Shown: piece by piece, positions 10,685 to 23,281 of the stretch
Numbering within the stretch: position 1 is the stretch's first letter
How the letters are laid out: every line of letters begins with the position of its first letter
DNA from: Arctopsyche grandis
Taxonomy: Eukaryota; Arthropoda; Insecta; Trichoptera; Hydropsychidae
Direction: 5' to 3'
Assembly: GCF_051622035.1 (NCBI RefSeq)
Contig: NC_135366.1
Span: 8,959,001 to 9,023,000, forward strand
Length of the DNA: 64,000 bases
Notes under the pieces: generated by a model
Told to the model about the DNA's origin: nothing
What the model saw: the letters and a program-made list of their open reading frames with translations, nothing else
The model's database searches: none
Translations under genes and position numbers: made by a program

Positions 10685-13600
10685 AATGATAAGTTGATCA
10701 ATTTCTGGAAATAAATAAGTTTATCGGGTGCTATACACAGAATAGCAAAATTTTGGCGAAAGTAAAACTGGTTCAATCATGGATAAAGATGGATTAGTAT
10801 GATCGCGATTAAAATGATCCTGGTTTTCAATGCATGAGTGATACGGATATCGTTTCTTATCAAAAATGATATCAAAAGTTATTAAGTTCGGATTATCCGT
10901 GTCTGTATTCCTCAGCCGGGAGTATAAGGTACAAGTATCTATGTAGTATGTACATATTATACGTATACAAAATTTTCATATATCAAGTTATTCATCCGAC
11001 ACATTTATGATAAATAACATACATACTATTAATATACTAAATACATATGTATATAAATACGTATTTTTATTCATCATTGCGTTCATAACTTTTAATTGGA
11101 ATAAGTTATCTACATATAAAAGCGGATTCGTTAAAAATCACGCAATGTTTTAGTAACATATGCTTGTGCATACATATGTACATACATACATATATGTATA
11201 CTAAAGTAATTTTTAACGAGGAGAGCTATTTTATTTTAAAATTCAAGTGAATCGTGTATTTTATGCTATTTATGTATGTACATATATAATTTAAAAAAAT
11301 ATATATTTTATATTATACATATACAAACATAGTTTGCATGTATATATATGTACATATATGTATGTATAATATAAAGTAGGATGAAGTTTATGAAATTCTA
11401 CAATTTAACTATAAAAAAATTACTTAACATGATTCTAGCAATTTCTCTATTCATTCGCCGTAAAATTGGTGAGATTTTTAAAATAACCTCTTTCTCTCAC
11501 TCTCGTTGACAAGAACTTCAATCTCTCGTAGAAAATTCTTTTAGTTTTCGTCTCAAACTGAAAAAAAAACACATGAAGAAAATGTTCCAGACGTCACTTT
11601 TAGAGTAAAAATATTTTCCCGAAAAAATATCTTTTGTTCAGTTTAATTCAAAATATACATCGATTCATTAATAATTTCCAGACAAGGATCATTTTTTATA
11701 CAAAAGTAAATTATTTAAGCACGCTAAAAATGCGATCGTAATAAAAATTAATCGTCAGAAATACAAATGATTTATCATTACATTTGATATTTATCACATT
11801 TTTAACGTAGCGATAAAAATATGATGGTTATGATTTTGCTAAATTATATATATTTTTCTTTCATTTTCTCAAAACGACGTTCAATTTTGTGAAAAATTTA
11901 GAATGCGAAGTTTTAACTCATTTGGGATTGAATATCATATTATAATATTATAATAATATTAATATTAAGTATTTAAGAATGGGATTTGTGTAGTAGCCAA
12001 ATCAAATTCACACTATCATATGGGTATTACAATCATTGATTATAGCCGCTTCTGATTTTACGCATCACCAATAAATAATGTTGGCGAGACAAATCCTCAA
12101 TTCCATTAATTCTTCAAATACAATCCAAGATTATTACGCAAACTCGGATAATCAACAACTTAACGGATAAACATTATTGTTTCAGAACAAGGCTAATGCG
12201 TTTCGAGTGTACTTTTCGACGGAAACCTTTCCATTATAAATTTCTCGATAGCGCAAAAGTAATTTATAATATCCAACTCAAGCAGCCTCTTGCATCGCGG
12301 AAAAATAAAAAGATAAAGAAAATAATAGCGTGAAATTTAACGAACTCTTTAACGTAATCTGTACGTATGTATGTATATAAAAATTATCGGCTAGGGTGAG
12401 CGTGACTCGACAATTATTGTGAATATCTGAAAGGCGAACTTTCAGCAGAGGCTGAAGGGTATGGAGGGAGGAAGAAGGGGGTTGCTTTGCGTTTTAGCCT
12501 AATTTATTTGCGTCTATCAAAAGGGGATCACACGCAAAGGCATAGTCGTATCATGGCCAATTTCTATAGGCGAATAGTTCGAGAACGGCCACGTGGACGA
12601 ATAAACAAAATGGATTATTTAATTTCCAATCCCAATTAATACAATAAAGCTATTCACAATTTATTTATACTTTGAATTTAATCTAATACTTATTTGCAAA
12701 TTCATTCCTTCCTGTCATATCTTATTAATTTTGAGCATCCTTATCCTGTGATACTTTTGTGATGGAAATAATTATCTTTTACCGAAAACTCGAGCTAAAA
12801 TTTCTTCAGTAATCCTTTTATCCGTCTTGTAGCGTTAATTATTATTGTGAAAACTCCCAATTTACGTTCAAAATCGTTGTTTTGAGTTTAGGTTTAAATT
12901 CAGGCACTCCAGCGTTTTTATTCGCTAACATTAAAATGGCGTTACGATCGTCAAATTAAAGATAACGAATGCAATCGTTAAAATCAAACACGGTTAGCGT
13001 TTTAATAAAGTTGTACATATGTATGTACTTCGTACGATATTTTCTTTCGAAAATTTGCTATACGAATTTTTCATAATAAAAAAATGCCATTATTTCCAAT
13101 ATAAAAAAATTACACGCAATTCCTGTGGCTTGTGAATAAAATTGAACCATTAGCAAAAGTAAATTATTCGTTGTTATGCAATACTTTTATTGAACTTTGA
13201 ACGTTGAGTTTAATGAATTTTGTTTTTATAAAATTTTATACATATATTATGAGTTCTTTTATTTAGGCGAATAATAATTTTACGTTATAGTAAAACTCTA
13301 AAGGAGAAAAATAAATTTTAGGGGTTTTTTTTTTACAAATTCGTTTTTTTGTGGAAATATAATAAGAAATCACATAAAAAATATTCATTGGGTTTAAACG
13401 CTGATAAAATGAAATTCAATAAGTATAAAACGGAAAGTCTCATGTCCAACGAGGCGGGTAATGCAACCGAATGACTTTCGTAGCAGTAAGAAATAGATAT
13501 TTTGTATATTTACGCCATTTACGGTCTACGGCTAGACCGTAGACCCACGTAGAATGCGCATTAGACCATTTTGTGGCCGTAAATAAGGTCGCGTGGAAAA

Positions 13601-15310
13601 TATCCAAAATATCCCCCGCTGAGAATGCAACGAAGTACACCGCACCGTAATAAATACCAAACATAATAAATTGAATTAAGGTTTGAACCACACGTTCACA
13701 ATTATTTCATGTTGGAGAATTTAATAAAATAAAAAGGATCTCTATTATATCAGCCACCTCTCCACAGTGGAAATATATTTAAATATATATAGTCGAGAGA
13801 GAAAGAGAGGGGGTGGAGGAGCTCGTTTTGTAAACATACTTTTGTCAGCGATGCTCTTGAAGGCTTGACGATCTCCTCTGTCCTCCCCGTCATCTCCATT
13901 TAATTTAATTCTTTATGTCTCCGCAGCAAAAGAGAAGCTTTCAGATCGGAAAAAAGGCCTGCAATATCATTAAGAAATCGCTTTGATCGTGACGTCGACA
14001 AAAGGTATTCATGGTTAAGTGGGACCCGAAAGTACACAAAACCTACAATTTACCATAAATAGAGGTCACGCTAAGAAATATTACCGGGTACGGTCATGAC
14101 AAAGCAGACGTTCAACCCCAGAATTATATTAAAATAAGGAGAAAATCCTCTCCTCCCTTCACCCATCTATGTATTTAGTTTTTTCTTGAATATCTGACAA
14201 ACAACAAAATTTTTTACGTAAATTTTTACAAATTATAAATGAAATATACTCCTATTGACATTTTTCTTCAATTCGAGTGCACATTAAGGATATATTAAAA
14301 TAAAAATATGTCATAATCTTATTTAAAATATTTGTCTGTTAATGTGTGAGTTAAGTGGGAACAATATGTATATGTACAATATACAGTGATTATGAAATTC
14401 CCAAACATAATTAATTCAACACTTTAATTACATAATTTATCAGAATGTTGCTAAAATTTTCAATATACATAATAATATAAACATTCTTAGGAAATTCTTT
14501 AACTAGATCAAAAACTAACACTGTATACTCGATATGTAAATGGTACGATAATCTCATCACGAGTTACACATTCACACAACCCAAATCCGACAATTTAATA
14601 GCTTATAACATCTATTGTCGACAGTTGACAATAAAACAAATACTCGGGCAAGGAGAAACGGAAACTAAAATAAAATAAAAAAAGAAAAACATACAAACGC
14701 GCACACTAACCCATTAAGTATAACGAGGCTCCCAGAGAAAGGTCGTAAAAAGCATTCCGTATTCGGTCCCTTTTCGGGTCCTTTGAGCCGCTTGGAAGGA
14801 CCGACAGAGTTCCTTTCGGACTTGCAAAAGAACGAAACTGAAAAAAAAAATCGGACGTATTTATGAATTTGGCGAGTGGAAAAAATCACACTTTTGAGCC
14901 CGTAGTCGAACGCGAGCGACAAAGAGAAAAAAAATCGAAACGTTCCAAAAGTAGTCGTCGTAGGAATTTTCAATTGGGGCCCCGCCGATTTCGAAAGCTC
15001 GCTCGTTCGTATAGCGTAAACGTTCCGAATCGCCAATATTAAAACGCCAATAAATTGCGACAAAACATATGCCATTACCGACACGATCAGTTAACGCTCA
15101 GCGGAAAGCCATTGAACCGTGCAAACTCTGAACACTTGTGTTCTGATAATCATATCAATACTATTGTTTTAATAACATTATTTTTTTATGCTAATAAACC
15201 AATTATATAATATAATACAAACCGCAATAGCAAAACAATGCGTGTTATGCGCTAAAACAAATTAATATGTGTGCACAATGTACATACATGCATATGTATT
15301 GTATGTATAT
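10685..15310. other. Long intergenic stretch without recognised genes
   Basis: AT-rich, with TACATATGTA microsatellites at about 11160-11200 and 11270-11370. GC-richer unique islands lie at about 12420-12600, 13440-13640, 13790-14160 and 14690-15110. The 139-codon minus frame at 14665-15084 falls in the last island and has no family features, so I do not call it a gene. Confidence 0.45.
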
Positions 15311-15318
15311 ATACATAC

Positions 15319-15469
15319 CAGTGGCGTGCGCTGAAATTCTCTCTCTTTTTGTCGTACAGCCTTACTTAATGTGCACGAACAGGATACAAGAGAAACAGCC
15401 TGTTCCTCTCGTATCACATTTAGTAAGGCTGTACGACAAAAAGAGAGAGAATTTCAGCGCACGCCACTG
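15319..15469. mobile_element. hAT-type MITE (family M1)
   Basis: Near-perfect terminal inverted repeats of about 50 bp begin CAGTGGCGTGCGCTGAAATT at both ends. They are flanked by a perfect 8-bp duplication, ATACATAC, at 15311-15318 and 15470-15477. The 8-bp duplication and CAGTGG ends point to hAT transposition. Diverged relatives are at 36420-36476 and 56458-56631. Confidence 0.85.
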
Positions 15470-15511
15470 ATACATACATATGTGCGTATATATATATATA
15501 TTTTTTTATAT

Positions 15512-15948
15512 ATACCAGAAAGGCCCAACAAGTAACCCCAATGTGTCTTCCTGGCCAGAAACATTATAATACAAAGTAAATACATATCAATTAACTTCCA
15601 CAGAGACATCTATGGGCAAATTTGTACATTTACAACATTTTTTAAACAATTCAGCGAAATTCACTCATGTCAATTAACATCCACAAAGACATTTGTGGTC
15701 AAACATGTAGATTTGCAGCATTTTAGACAATTCAGCGTAATTCGAGATTTGCGAGAAAAAGGGTAAGGTTGCCAATTTGTTGGAACCGTTTCAATGAAAA
15801 TCAGATAAATTGGCAAACTCTGATAGTAAACAATCGACCTGGAGTCACAGATCCAAGGTATGGCCAGCAGAAACCAGTGGAGTTTGAACCCGTGACCAAT
15901 TTGTTCAAAGCATTATATGCTAACCACTAGTCTATTCTGCTGGAAAAT
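15512..15948 (-). repeat. tRNA-derived SINE (family S), reverse
   Basis: Read on the minus strand: tRNA-like head with a GGTTCAAACTC-type B box, the GCTGGCCATACC block, GTTTGCCAATTTATCTGATT and GAAACGGTTCC. A direct duplication of a CAATTAAC-containing internal segment follows. The 3' end is a hairpin with arms at 15545-15554 and 15515-15524. Confidence 0.8.
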
Positions 15949-16075
15949 GTAAATGTATGTAAAGGTCTTTCAATAGAGACGCTCAATGTTAGGTTATAGC
16001 AGCCATGTTGTTAAAGTGACATCTGTCAAATTTGTTATCAATTGTTTAGTAGTGTACGGCAAATCACCATGGAAG

Positions 16076-16941
16076 TAGGGATCCCAAATATTCGTCGACT
16101 TCAACTATTCGCATATCGAATAGTAAATCAAGAGCTATTCGAAAATTAAAAAAAGGTAATTATGTACATATGTATTAAGCATAAATTACATTATATTTAT
16201 ATATGTAATATATTACAATTAATAAAAAATAATTTTAAGAAAATGAAAAAAACATATAAAACTAAAATACACACACATAAAATATAAGATAAAAATTTAT
16301 AAACGCCTTCTGCTGTTATTAAAGATGCACTATTTTTTGATTGCGGTTTCAACTCCCAGTAAGAACATCAATAAAAACTTTCAAAATATCAATTTCATTC
16401 TTAGAAACAGTATTGAAATTATATTCTTTTAGTGCTATGTTAACACTTTCGTAAACTTGAATAAATTTTGCCTTTTTTTGTCTTATCAGAGTTGCCGTTG
16501 AATTCCACTTCGTTTTTACATCCAATAATAATTAAATTTTTTTATTTTCTTTTTTCATTATGTGACTTCTTAAATATTCGTATTATTTTTCTGATGGTAT
16601 ATAAAATTTCGTAGAGATTATTATCAATCGAAAAGTAATTTTCATTAAACATTTCTGTATTTAATGAATAAAAATCCGTTTTTTCACATGTAGACATTTC
16701 ATCTTCCTCATTATCTTCATTTTCATCACAATTATCCCCATTACATATTAAATTTTCTTCATAATCGTCGGCTTCTTCGTTATCATTCTTTTCATATTCA
16801 TTTTATGTATTTATTTTATAAAAAAATATATACACGAATAATAATCGAATAGTTGATGAAATATTCGAATAACGAATGACTGAAAAATCAGACGAATAAT
16901 TCGAATACTCGAATATTCGAATATTCGATTGGGGATCCCTA
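16076..16941 (-). mobile_element. Degenerate hAT element inside the mariner transposase
   Basis: Terminal repeats TAGGGATCCCAAAT and TAGGGATCCCCAAT in inverted orientation are flanked by a perfect 8-bp duplication, CATGGAAG, at 16068-16075 and 16942-16949. On the minus strand remnants of a hAT transposase are readable: an acidic stretch (about 16690-16800), YTIRKIIRIFKKS (about 16562-16605) and LLDVKTKWNST (about 16495-16530), the last two typical of the region before the hAT dimerisation domain. Stops and frame changes show that it is inactive, and most of the transposase is missing. Confidence 0.85.
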
Positions 16942-17603
16942 CATGGAAGGTTATAGCCTTGAACAACGTGTACAAATTATTAAATTTTATTATCAAAGTC
17001 TCTGCTCCGTTAGAGAAACGTTCCGCGCAATTTTTATCCTCGCCACAATCGTCCTGCCGAGTCGAGTATTCGACGTTTGGTAGCAAAATTCAAGTCAACC
17101 GGTTCGGCAAATAATTAATTAATCTGCCAATACCAGTACGTCACCGAAATGCAAGATTTGCTGAAAACATCGCTGCTATGCGTGAGAGTGTACGGGAAAA
17201 CCCAAGGCAGTCAATTTCTCGTCGTTCACAAGAACTTGGCCTTTCTGTGACTTCAACTTGGCAAATTTTTCGCCGGCACTTGGGTCTGCACCCGTATAAA
17301 ATCCAACCAACCCAGGAACTTACGGTAAACGACCATAGACAACGCCGTGTATTCGCTGATTGGCCTCTGGAGCAGTTGAAGGTTGACCCAAATTTCGCAA
17401 AAAAATCATCTTTAGCGACAAGACCCATTTTTGGATGAATAGATATGTGAACAAGCAAAATTGTCGGATTTGGGGCGATACCAATCCATACGAGATAAAC
17501 CAGCACCAAATATATCCCGAGAAGGTCACTGTTTGGTGCGGATTTTGGTCTGGCGGAATCATCGGCCGTACTTCTTTCAAAACGAAACTGGCATTGTCAT
17601 AAC

Positions 17604-17705
17604 TAGTCACCGGAGCCTGAGGGGGCCGTGTATTGTTCAAAGGTTGTAAATGCATTGTTAAAGGTTTGCCGAACAATAGATAGCACTGTGACTATCCTAC
17701 CTCTA
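17604..17705. mobile_element. Small insertion in the mariner transposase
   Basis: A 102-bp segment starting TAGTCACCGG and ending CCTACCTCTA interrupts the codons before VNGERYRSM. An exact 8-bp repeat, GTCATAAC, flanks it at 17596-17603 and 17706-17713. Length and duplication fit a hAT-type MITE, but inverted repeats are short or absent. A related sequence lies at about 19975-20105, and its CCTACCTCTA end recurs at about 10440. Confidence 0.7.
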
Positions 17706-18219
17706 GTCATAACCGTCAACGGCGAGCGCTACAGATCGATGATGAGCAACTTCTTGTGGCCTAAACTGGATGATTTGAATACCGATAACATGTGGTTCGA
17801 AAGCACATGCCACGATAGACATTCTGCACGTGCAATTTGAGGGAATGGTTATCTCGCGCGGCTGAACTGGCCACCGAGATCCTGCGATTTATTAACGCCT
17901 CTAGACTTCTTCCTTTGAGGCTACACATCTTAAACCGCAAGTCTTTGCGAATAAATCGCAAACAATTGACGCCCTCAAAGTCAACATGAAAAAAACGACA
18001 TCCAGCAAATTCAGGCAGATTTATGCGACAAAGTTATTGAAAATTGGACTTCCCGAATACGTGCCACTAAGCAAAGCCACGGCGGACATTTGAACGACGT
18101 TATATTCCACACTTAATGCCATAAAATATACTTTCAAATAAAAAAAAATGAGTGGATATCTCACACACAACATGTTTTATTTACATTTTAAAATCGAGCG
18201 TCCTTGTTGAAAGACCCTT

Positions 18220-20216
18220 TAGGTACATAAGTACAATTCACCATATTGACCCAATCTTCGATTAAAAATACTTTTATTAGCATTTTAGAGGAATGTCTTT
18301 TAATTGTACTTTCACCGTTAAACTTGCATATATCTTAAATTATACTGCGCATTACATGATTTTAAAAATCAAAGAAAATTTAATTTACAAATAAAAACAA
18401 AACAACCGCACTTTTATAAAGGCATTTTTAAAACTTCTACAGTTCAATAATTGGTACTAAGGTTTTTAAATTTTTCATTTCAAAAAAATAAAGTTTAGAA
18501 ATAGCTCATAGATTACAAATATTTCAGTTAAAATAATAAAAAGATCTTAAAAAATGTTATCCGTCCCCCTTTGGGTAACGAAAATAAGATGTAAAGTAAT
18601 GAAACATTTATATAATTCACATATACAATGTATGTATGTATGTATTCACATACAAAAACATATTGTATTGTACAACATACATATGTATATGTATTTAGTT
18701 ACACAGAGTCAGATCATTTGTCAAATTAGCCAACTCGTGCGAATGAATCTTGAGAACGGTTAAACTGCTAATCCGCGCTTTTGCAAAGCGTTAATTACTT
18801 TTTCGTGTTTCTAATTCCTGTCACACGTCCACTGAAGTAAATAGTGAAATTAGTAATGAAAATTAATTCGGCCGACAGGCTATTTTTGAAATATGTACGT
18901 ACAATCGCCCCGGAAAGTCCTTTAAAGGAATTTTATTATTATATAAAATAATAATAAATATAATAAGCAAAGTACAATAGTACGACTGAATTATCGAGAC
19001 GTTTTCGCAACGATTAACAATGCCTGGAAATCGGGTGCGAGCTCATCGACTTCATTGTTCGATGCGAAAATTGGCAATAAATCAACGCGCCCTATTTTAT
19101 TATTTTTTATTATTTTCATATTCGTAAGTGTAATTTTCAAAGAAAATATTAACTCATATATTTTAATTATCGAACGGGCAAGTGTGCGTAATTAATTATA
19201 GACCAAAAGTAGAACGTACATACATATGTATATGTATATAAATATGTATATGTGAATTTATATTAAATTATTAATTACCCAACACACATACATATTTGGA
19301 TAATACGAAGATTTTCAAAAAGGTATAAATAAAAACTGAGAGATATAAATTAAATTCGACAGTGACAATTCAAGCATAGCTATTAGTAAAATTTCGTAAT
19401 TAACATTTATGCGTTCAATCTGGACGCGATATAAATTCGCGTTAAGTTGAAAATTCGTATTTTACAGTGGCTCGACAACTGAATAAAAATGTACACAAAT
19501 TATACGGACCCGCCGTAAATCACCATTATCCAAGTTTACACTTTAATTACTTCACTAACAGGAGAAAATAATCAATTTCGCTTCCTAATTAGTATATCGA
19601 ACGCTTTGTTGTAACCAGTAGGTATCCCCGCTTTATTTATAGCCGGCTAAAATGTTATTATCTTATTTATATAATAAATATAATCACATGATAGTATACA
19701 TAGTATGTACAGACATATGTACATATTTATATAATACGTAATAAGCATTGCAAACTGCAACACAGCACTAACTATCACATGTGTAAGGAAATTCAATTTA
19801 GAAATATTAATTACTATTATAAAATAAACACCGAAAATATAACAATTTATTTAGAAACGAAACTTTTTTTATACTATCTAGTAAATGATTTTTATAAAGC
19901 AGATATTTAAAAGCGTAATTGCACAATCTCAAAAACAATATTATTCTCTTCTACACAACCTCATCACTAAAGCCCGGACCCAGAGCGTGCTGCGTATTGT
20001 TCAAATGTTGTAAATGCATTGTTAAAGGTTTGCCGAACCTTTTTTACAAAGGATTCACAACAATGGAACAATGAGCGGCCCCTTGGCTATCCTACCTCTA
20101 CTCATCACTTATTAAAATTGTCATAAAGAAAAATTTCATACTATAACTAAGAATATACCCATTTTTAAAATATGTATAATAATACGTTCTCCTACACATG
20201 TAAATATATATGTACT
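18220..20216. other. Intergenic, AT-rich
   Basis: TACATATGTA microsatellites lie near 18625-18690, 19215-19250 and 19700-19730. At about 19975-20105 there is a relative of the insertion at 17604-17705, sharing TTGTAAATGCATTGTTAAAG. Nothing else is recognised. Confidence 0.45.
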
Positions 20217-20400
20217 AGCAGCGTAGATTAGTGAATAGCATATATGCTTTCGAACATAGTGGTCACGGGTTCGAGTCCCACTGGTTGCTGCTGGCCAGAC
20301 CTTGGTTTGTGACTCCGGGTCGATCTTTTCCTATTAGAGTTTGCCAATTTATGTGATTTTCATTGAAACGGTTATAGTAAATTGACTACCTATACCTATT
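20217..20400 (+). repeat. SINE (family S), 3'-truncated
   Basis: tRNA-like head with B box GGTTCGAGTCC (20268-20278), then GCTGGCCAGACC, GTTTGCCAATTTATGTGATT and GAAACGGTT. The 3' hairpin tail is missing. Confidence 0.8.
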
Positions 20401-21210
20401 TGTCGTAATTTTAGAGTTTTCAGAATCTCGAATTTCACGGATTCGTATAAAATTTCTGCAAATTTGCCCATAAATGTCCCGCAAATTTCAAGTTTTAAAT
20501 GTATGCATGTGTATGTATGTACACATAAATTTCTCACATCCAATACACGCTAAATCAACATTTTAAATTTATAAAAAATGTGCCTCCAAAAAATATGGCA
20601 TATAAAATGCACCATACTATTGCATTTCCAAATATTTCGTTAATACAGTATAACAATTTTAAAATTACATTTTATCCTAATAACCATTTTAGTTTAGCGT
20701 TATGCGATTAAAGTCGCAGAAATCAGTCATAAAGCAACCCACAAACCCTACGATGTTTCAGACTAAGCAAGAAAACATTGTACTTGTTTTGTCGATCAAA
20801 ATCGGCGGTCGGCGGGCGGTTCCCAAATGTCAGAATAATTAATCAAACAATAGAGAGTATGGCCTTTAAAGGGGGGGCATCGTTTGCTTAGATTGTCATA
20901 AGGCTTAAAACAGTAGATATCTACGACAGTGGACTTTGCGCGTCTGTCCGTACTGTCGCTTTGTTGCCAATTTTCACTCCGACGCCTGTCAGTGACATCT
21001 ATCCGTCGCAAACAGAACCACAACTATCCGGTACACCATCCTCGTTCCGTTTCTCAATTGTATCATGTTCTAATTGTTTACCAAGACCGAACTACACAAC
21101 TAGTAGGTAGCTCAATAAGCTCACTCACTCTTACAAAAGGATCACCACATACATATGTATGCATATATACATATATACATCAACTACATAACCGCAGTTA
21201 TATATGCACG
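20401..21210. other. Intergenic
   Basis: GC-richer unique block at about 20800-21050, containing a CGGCGGTCGGCGGGCGG motif. No coding or repeat family is recognised. Confidence 0.4.
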
Positions 21211-21420
21211 CAGTGGTGTCACCCTAATGGTTTCCATGGGTTTCCGGAAACCCGTTGTTAGAATTCAAAAGTTTCCGGAAACCCGTTATTTAATCTAAAA
21301 ATTCATACAATGTTTGTCAAAAATTATCCAAATCTTGAAAACTCAATGAACTTTCATGTAATAGTGCCTTGGAGGAAAAAATAAGAAACCCGTTATTCCA
21401 AAATTGGGGTGATACTACTG
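21211..21420. mobile_element. hAT-type MITE with GTTTCCGGAAACCCG repeats
   Basis: Ends CAGTGGTGTCACCC and GGGGTGATACTACTG are inverted repeats. The flanks TATGCACG and AATGCATG match at six of eight positions, as expected of an aged 8-bp duplication. GTTTCCGGAAACCCGTT occurs twice inside (about 21238-21285), itself a small palindrome. Confidence 0.7.
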
Positions 21421-22658
21421 AATGCATGTCAATAAAGATAACAGTTATTGTACTTCAGTTACAATGACTTGACATCTTATAGGGACAGTAGCACAAACAA
21501 AAAGGATAATTATTATTTTGAATAAAAATACCAATAATTTTATTTAACTACCGCCATCTATGTTTAAAACTAAAAACTGGATAGACGTCAGTCACTTTTC
21601 AGAAATTCAAATTTCAATCGCGTCTTACACGATATTTTTGCACCATCGTAATGGCGGAGGATCCATTTACTTATATTGATGACCAAAATGAGCAATATGG
21701 CAAAGTATGAAAACGATCGGATAAGAGGCAAACTTTTTCCTGAATTGTAATCGTAAGTGAAACGTAAGGAGGTATGTAAAAAACATATATCTATAATAGC
21801 CGAATAGGCTTTTTCAAATAAATACACCAAAACGTATTGCAATGAAAATAATTGCAAATAATATTTTTTTCAAAACTGACCAGCTATACCGGAAACTATG
21901 TCAACAACAGGCGTTTATAAAAAAACACTTTCAAGCCACCATGAGAAAGCTCAAACGGTTGATTCATTATTAAATAATATTATATTGTTAATCCTTGAAA
22001 AACAATAAGTACTTTTTGCGAATATTTCATAAACACATATCGTAGATATTAAAACGAAATACGTATTTTGTACGTATTTGTGAAAAAAACGTGAATCGGA
22101 TTGTTTTGTGAAATTACATATATTATATATTTCTAATAATTTTCTGAGAAATATAAAGTATGTATTTATCCATTTAGATTTATGCGGGTATGATTCTGCT
22201 AAAATTATAATAGAATCCGATCTACATAAAATAATGAACCACTATTTACGATAGATCAAAGAGAATAAACTACAAAGGAAAGTACGAGAATTTTAATGTT
22301 TGCCCATTAAATACATTCCAACTATACTTTGACCTATCCAATTCTGACTTCATTGGGTCGTAAAAACTAACGCTGTGTTTTTAAATCCTCTAAACTTCAT
22401 ACAAAAAAAGTATTATTTAAAAGATTTGGTTTCAAACTCCCATTCATAAAATAATATCATACCAGCATATTTTTTTCTAAAAGATAAATAAATTAAAAAA
22501 TATATACCTACATATATTTCGATGATTTCAACTTCGAGTCGAAAATATTTCAAATCCCCAAATATTGAAATTAGCTGGTTTTATCTCGCATAGCATATAT
22601 GTACATATATTATACTTCTCAAGTTGAATCTTTCATTCAAATCAACAGCACGGCAAAA
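21421..22658. other. Intergenic, AT-rich
   Basis: No coding signal. A short block GTGAAACGTAAGGAGGTATG (about 21757-21776) resembles one inside the third Helitron-like unit near 31825-31850. Confidence 0.4.
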
Positions 22659-22842
22659 TCTAATATATAATTTCGAAAGAGACTTTGTATGTAAGTATTT
22701 TTGGTTGGGAATTTCGTAAACAAGTCAAAATTTCTATGACGACGAGTAAATTTTTTTTTTGATTTAAATAAATTTAAAAAAAAACAAATAAATATTTACC
22801 ATTAGATTCGCCATGTTTACGCTGTATAAATCGTTTAGGAGC
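22659..22842 (+). mobile_element. Helitron-like element, 3'-truncated
   Basis: Begins TCTAATATATAATTTCGAAA, like the units at 31184 and 31436, and continues through a T-rich centre and TTAGATTCGCCATGTTTA. The 3' hairpin and CTAG end are absent. Confidence 0.7.
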
Positions 22843-23281
22843 TACAATGTTTAATTTACAAATACTTTTTACCGATACTTTGAGAAAAATACGCAGACTC
22901 TAATAAAGAGTTTTCGGAAAATTCGGGCGGTCCATAATGAATAACAGTGAAAAATCAAACATTTTAAAAAATTGCTCAATTTAAACATTGGTAGTGTGAA
23001 GTTGGACGGCATTAGCGTCAGAAACCCCATTGATTGAATTACTGAAGTGTAGAGGGGAAAAATGAGAATATCACCATAAAAAAAATGAAAATTTTCGCTT
23101 AAACGGATTTTTAGACATGTCAACAAAAAACGAATTTTTTGCACCGAAAAATGGAGAAAAAGGTCACAAATCAAATATTACGCGGAGTACTCAATTAGAT
23201 TTGTCATCGCACGACATTTTTCCCTGTTCGCATAATTTCGAAAAATACGACACCGTACATGTGAATCGCCCGATCGGAAAA

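Larger units (their letters stand above)
15962..18219 (+). mobile_element. Degenerate Tc1/mariner element with nested insertions
   Basis: Terminal inverted repeats match at 15962-15985 (AAGGTCTTTCAATAGAGACG) and 18194-18219 (AAGGGTCTTTCAACAAGGAC on the minus strand). Both ends are flanked by TA. The transposase is on + and starts ATGGAAG, interrupted at 16076-16941 by a hAT element, then continues from 16950. Readable pieces include SLEQRVQIIKFYYQ, ENPRQSISRRSQELG, IIFSDKTHFW around the first catalytic Asp, TVNGERYRSM and PPRSCDL near the third. The second Asp block is damaged, several frameshifts and stops are present, and a 102-bp insert lies at 17604-17705. It is dead. Confidence 0.9.

Noticed and set aside
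14665-15084. 139-codon open frame on minus
   Set aside because: No recognisable family, low-complexity Phe/Ser content, and no splice-linked partner frames.
20217-20290. tRNA gene, from the B box and cloverleaf-like head
   Set aside because: The head belongs to a multi-copy SINE with a shared body and degenerate A box.
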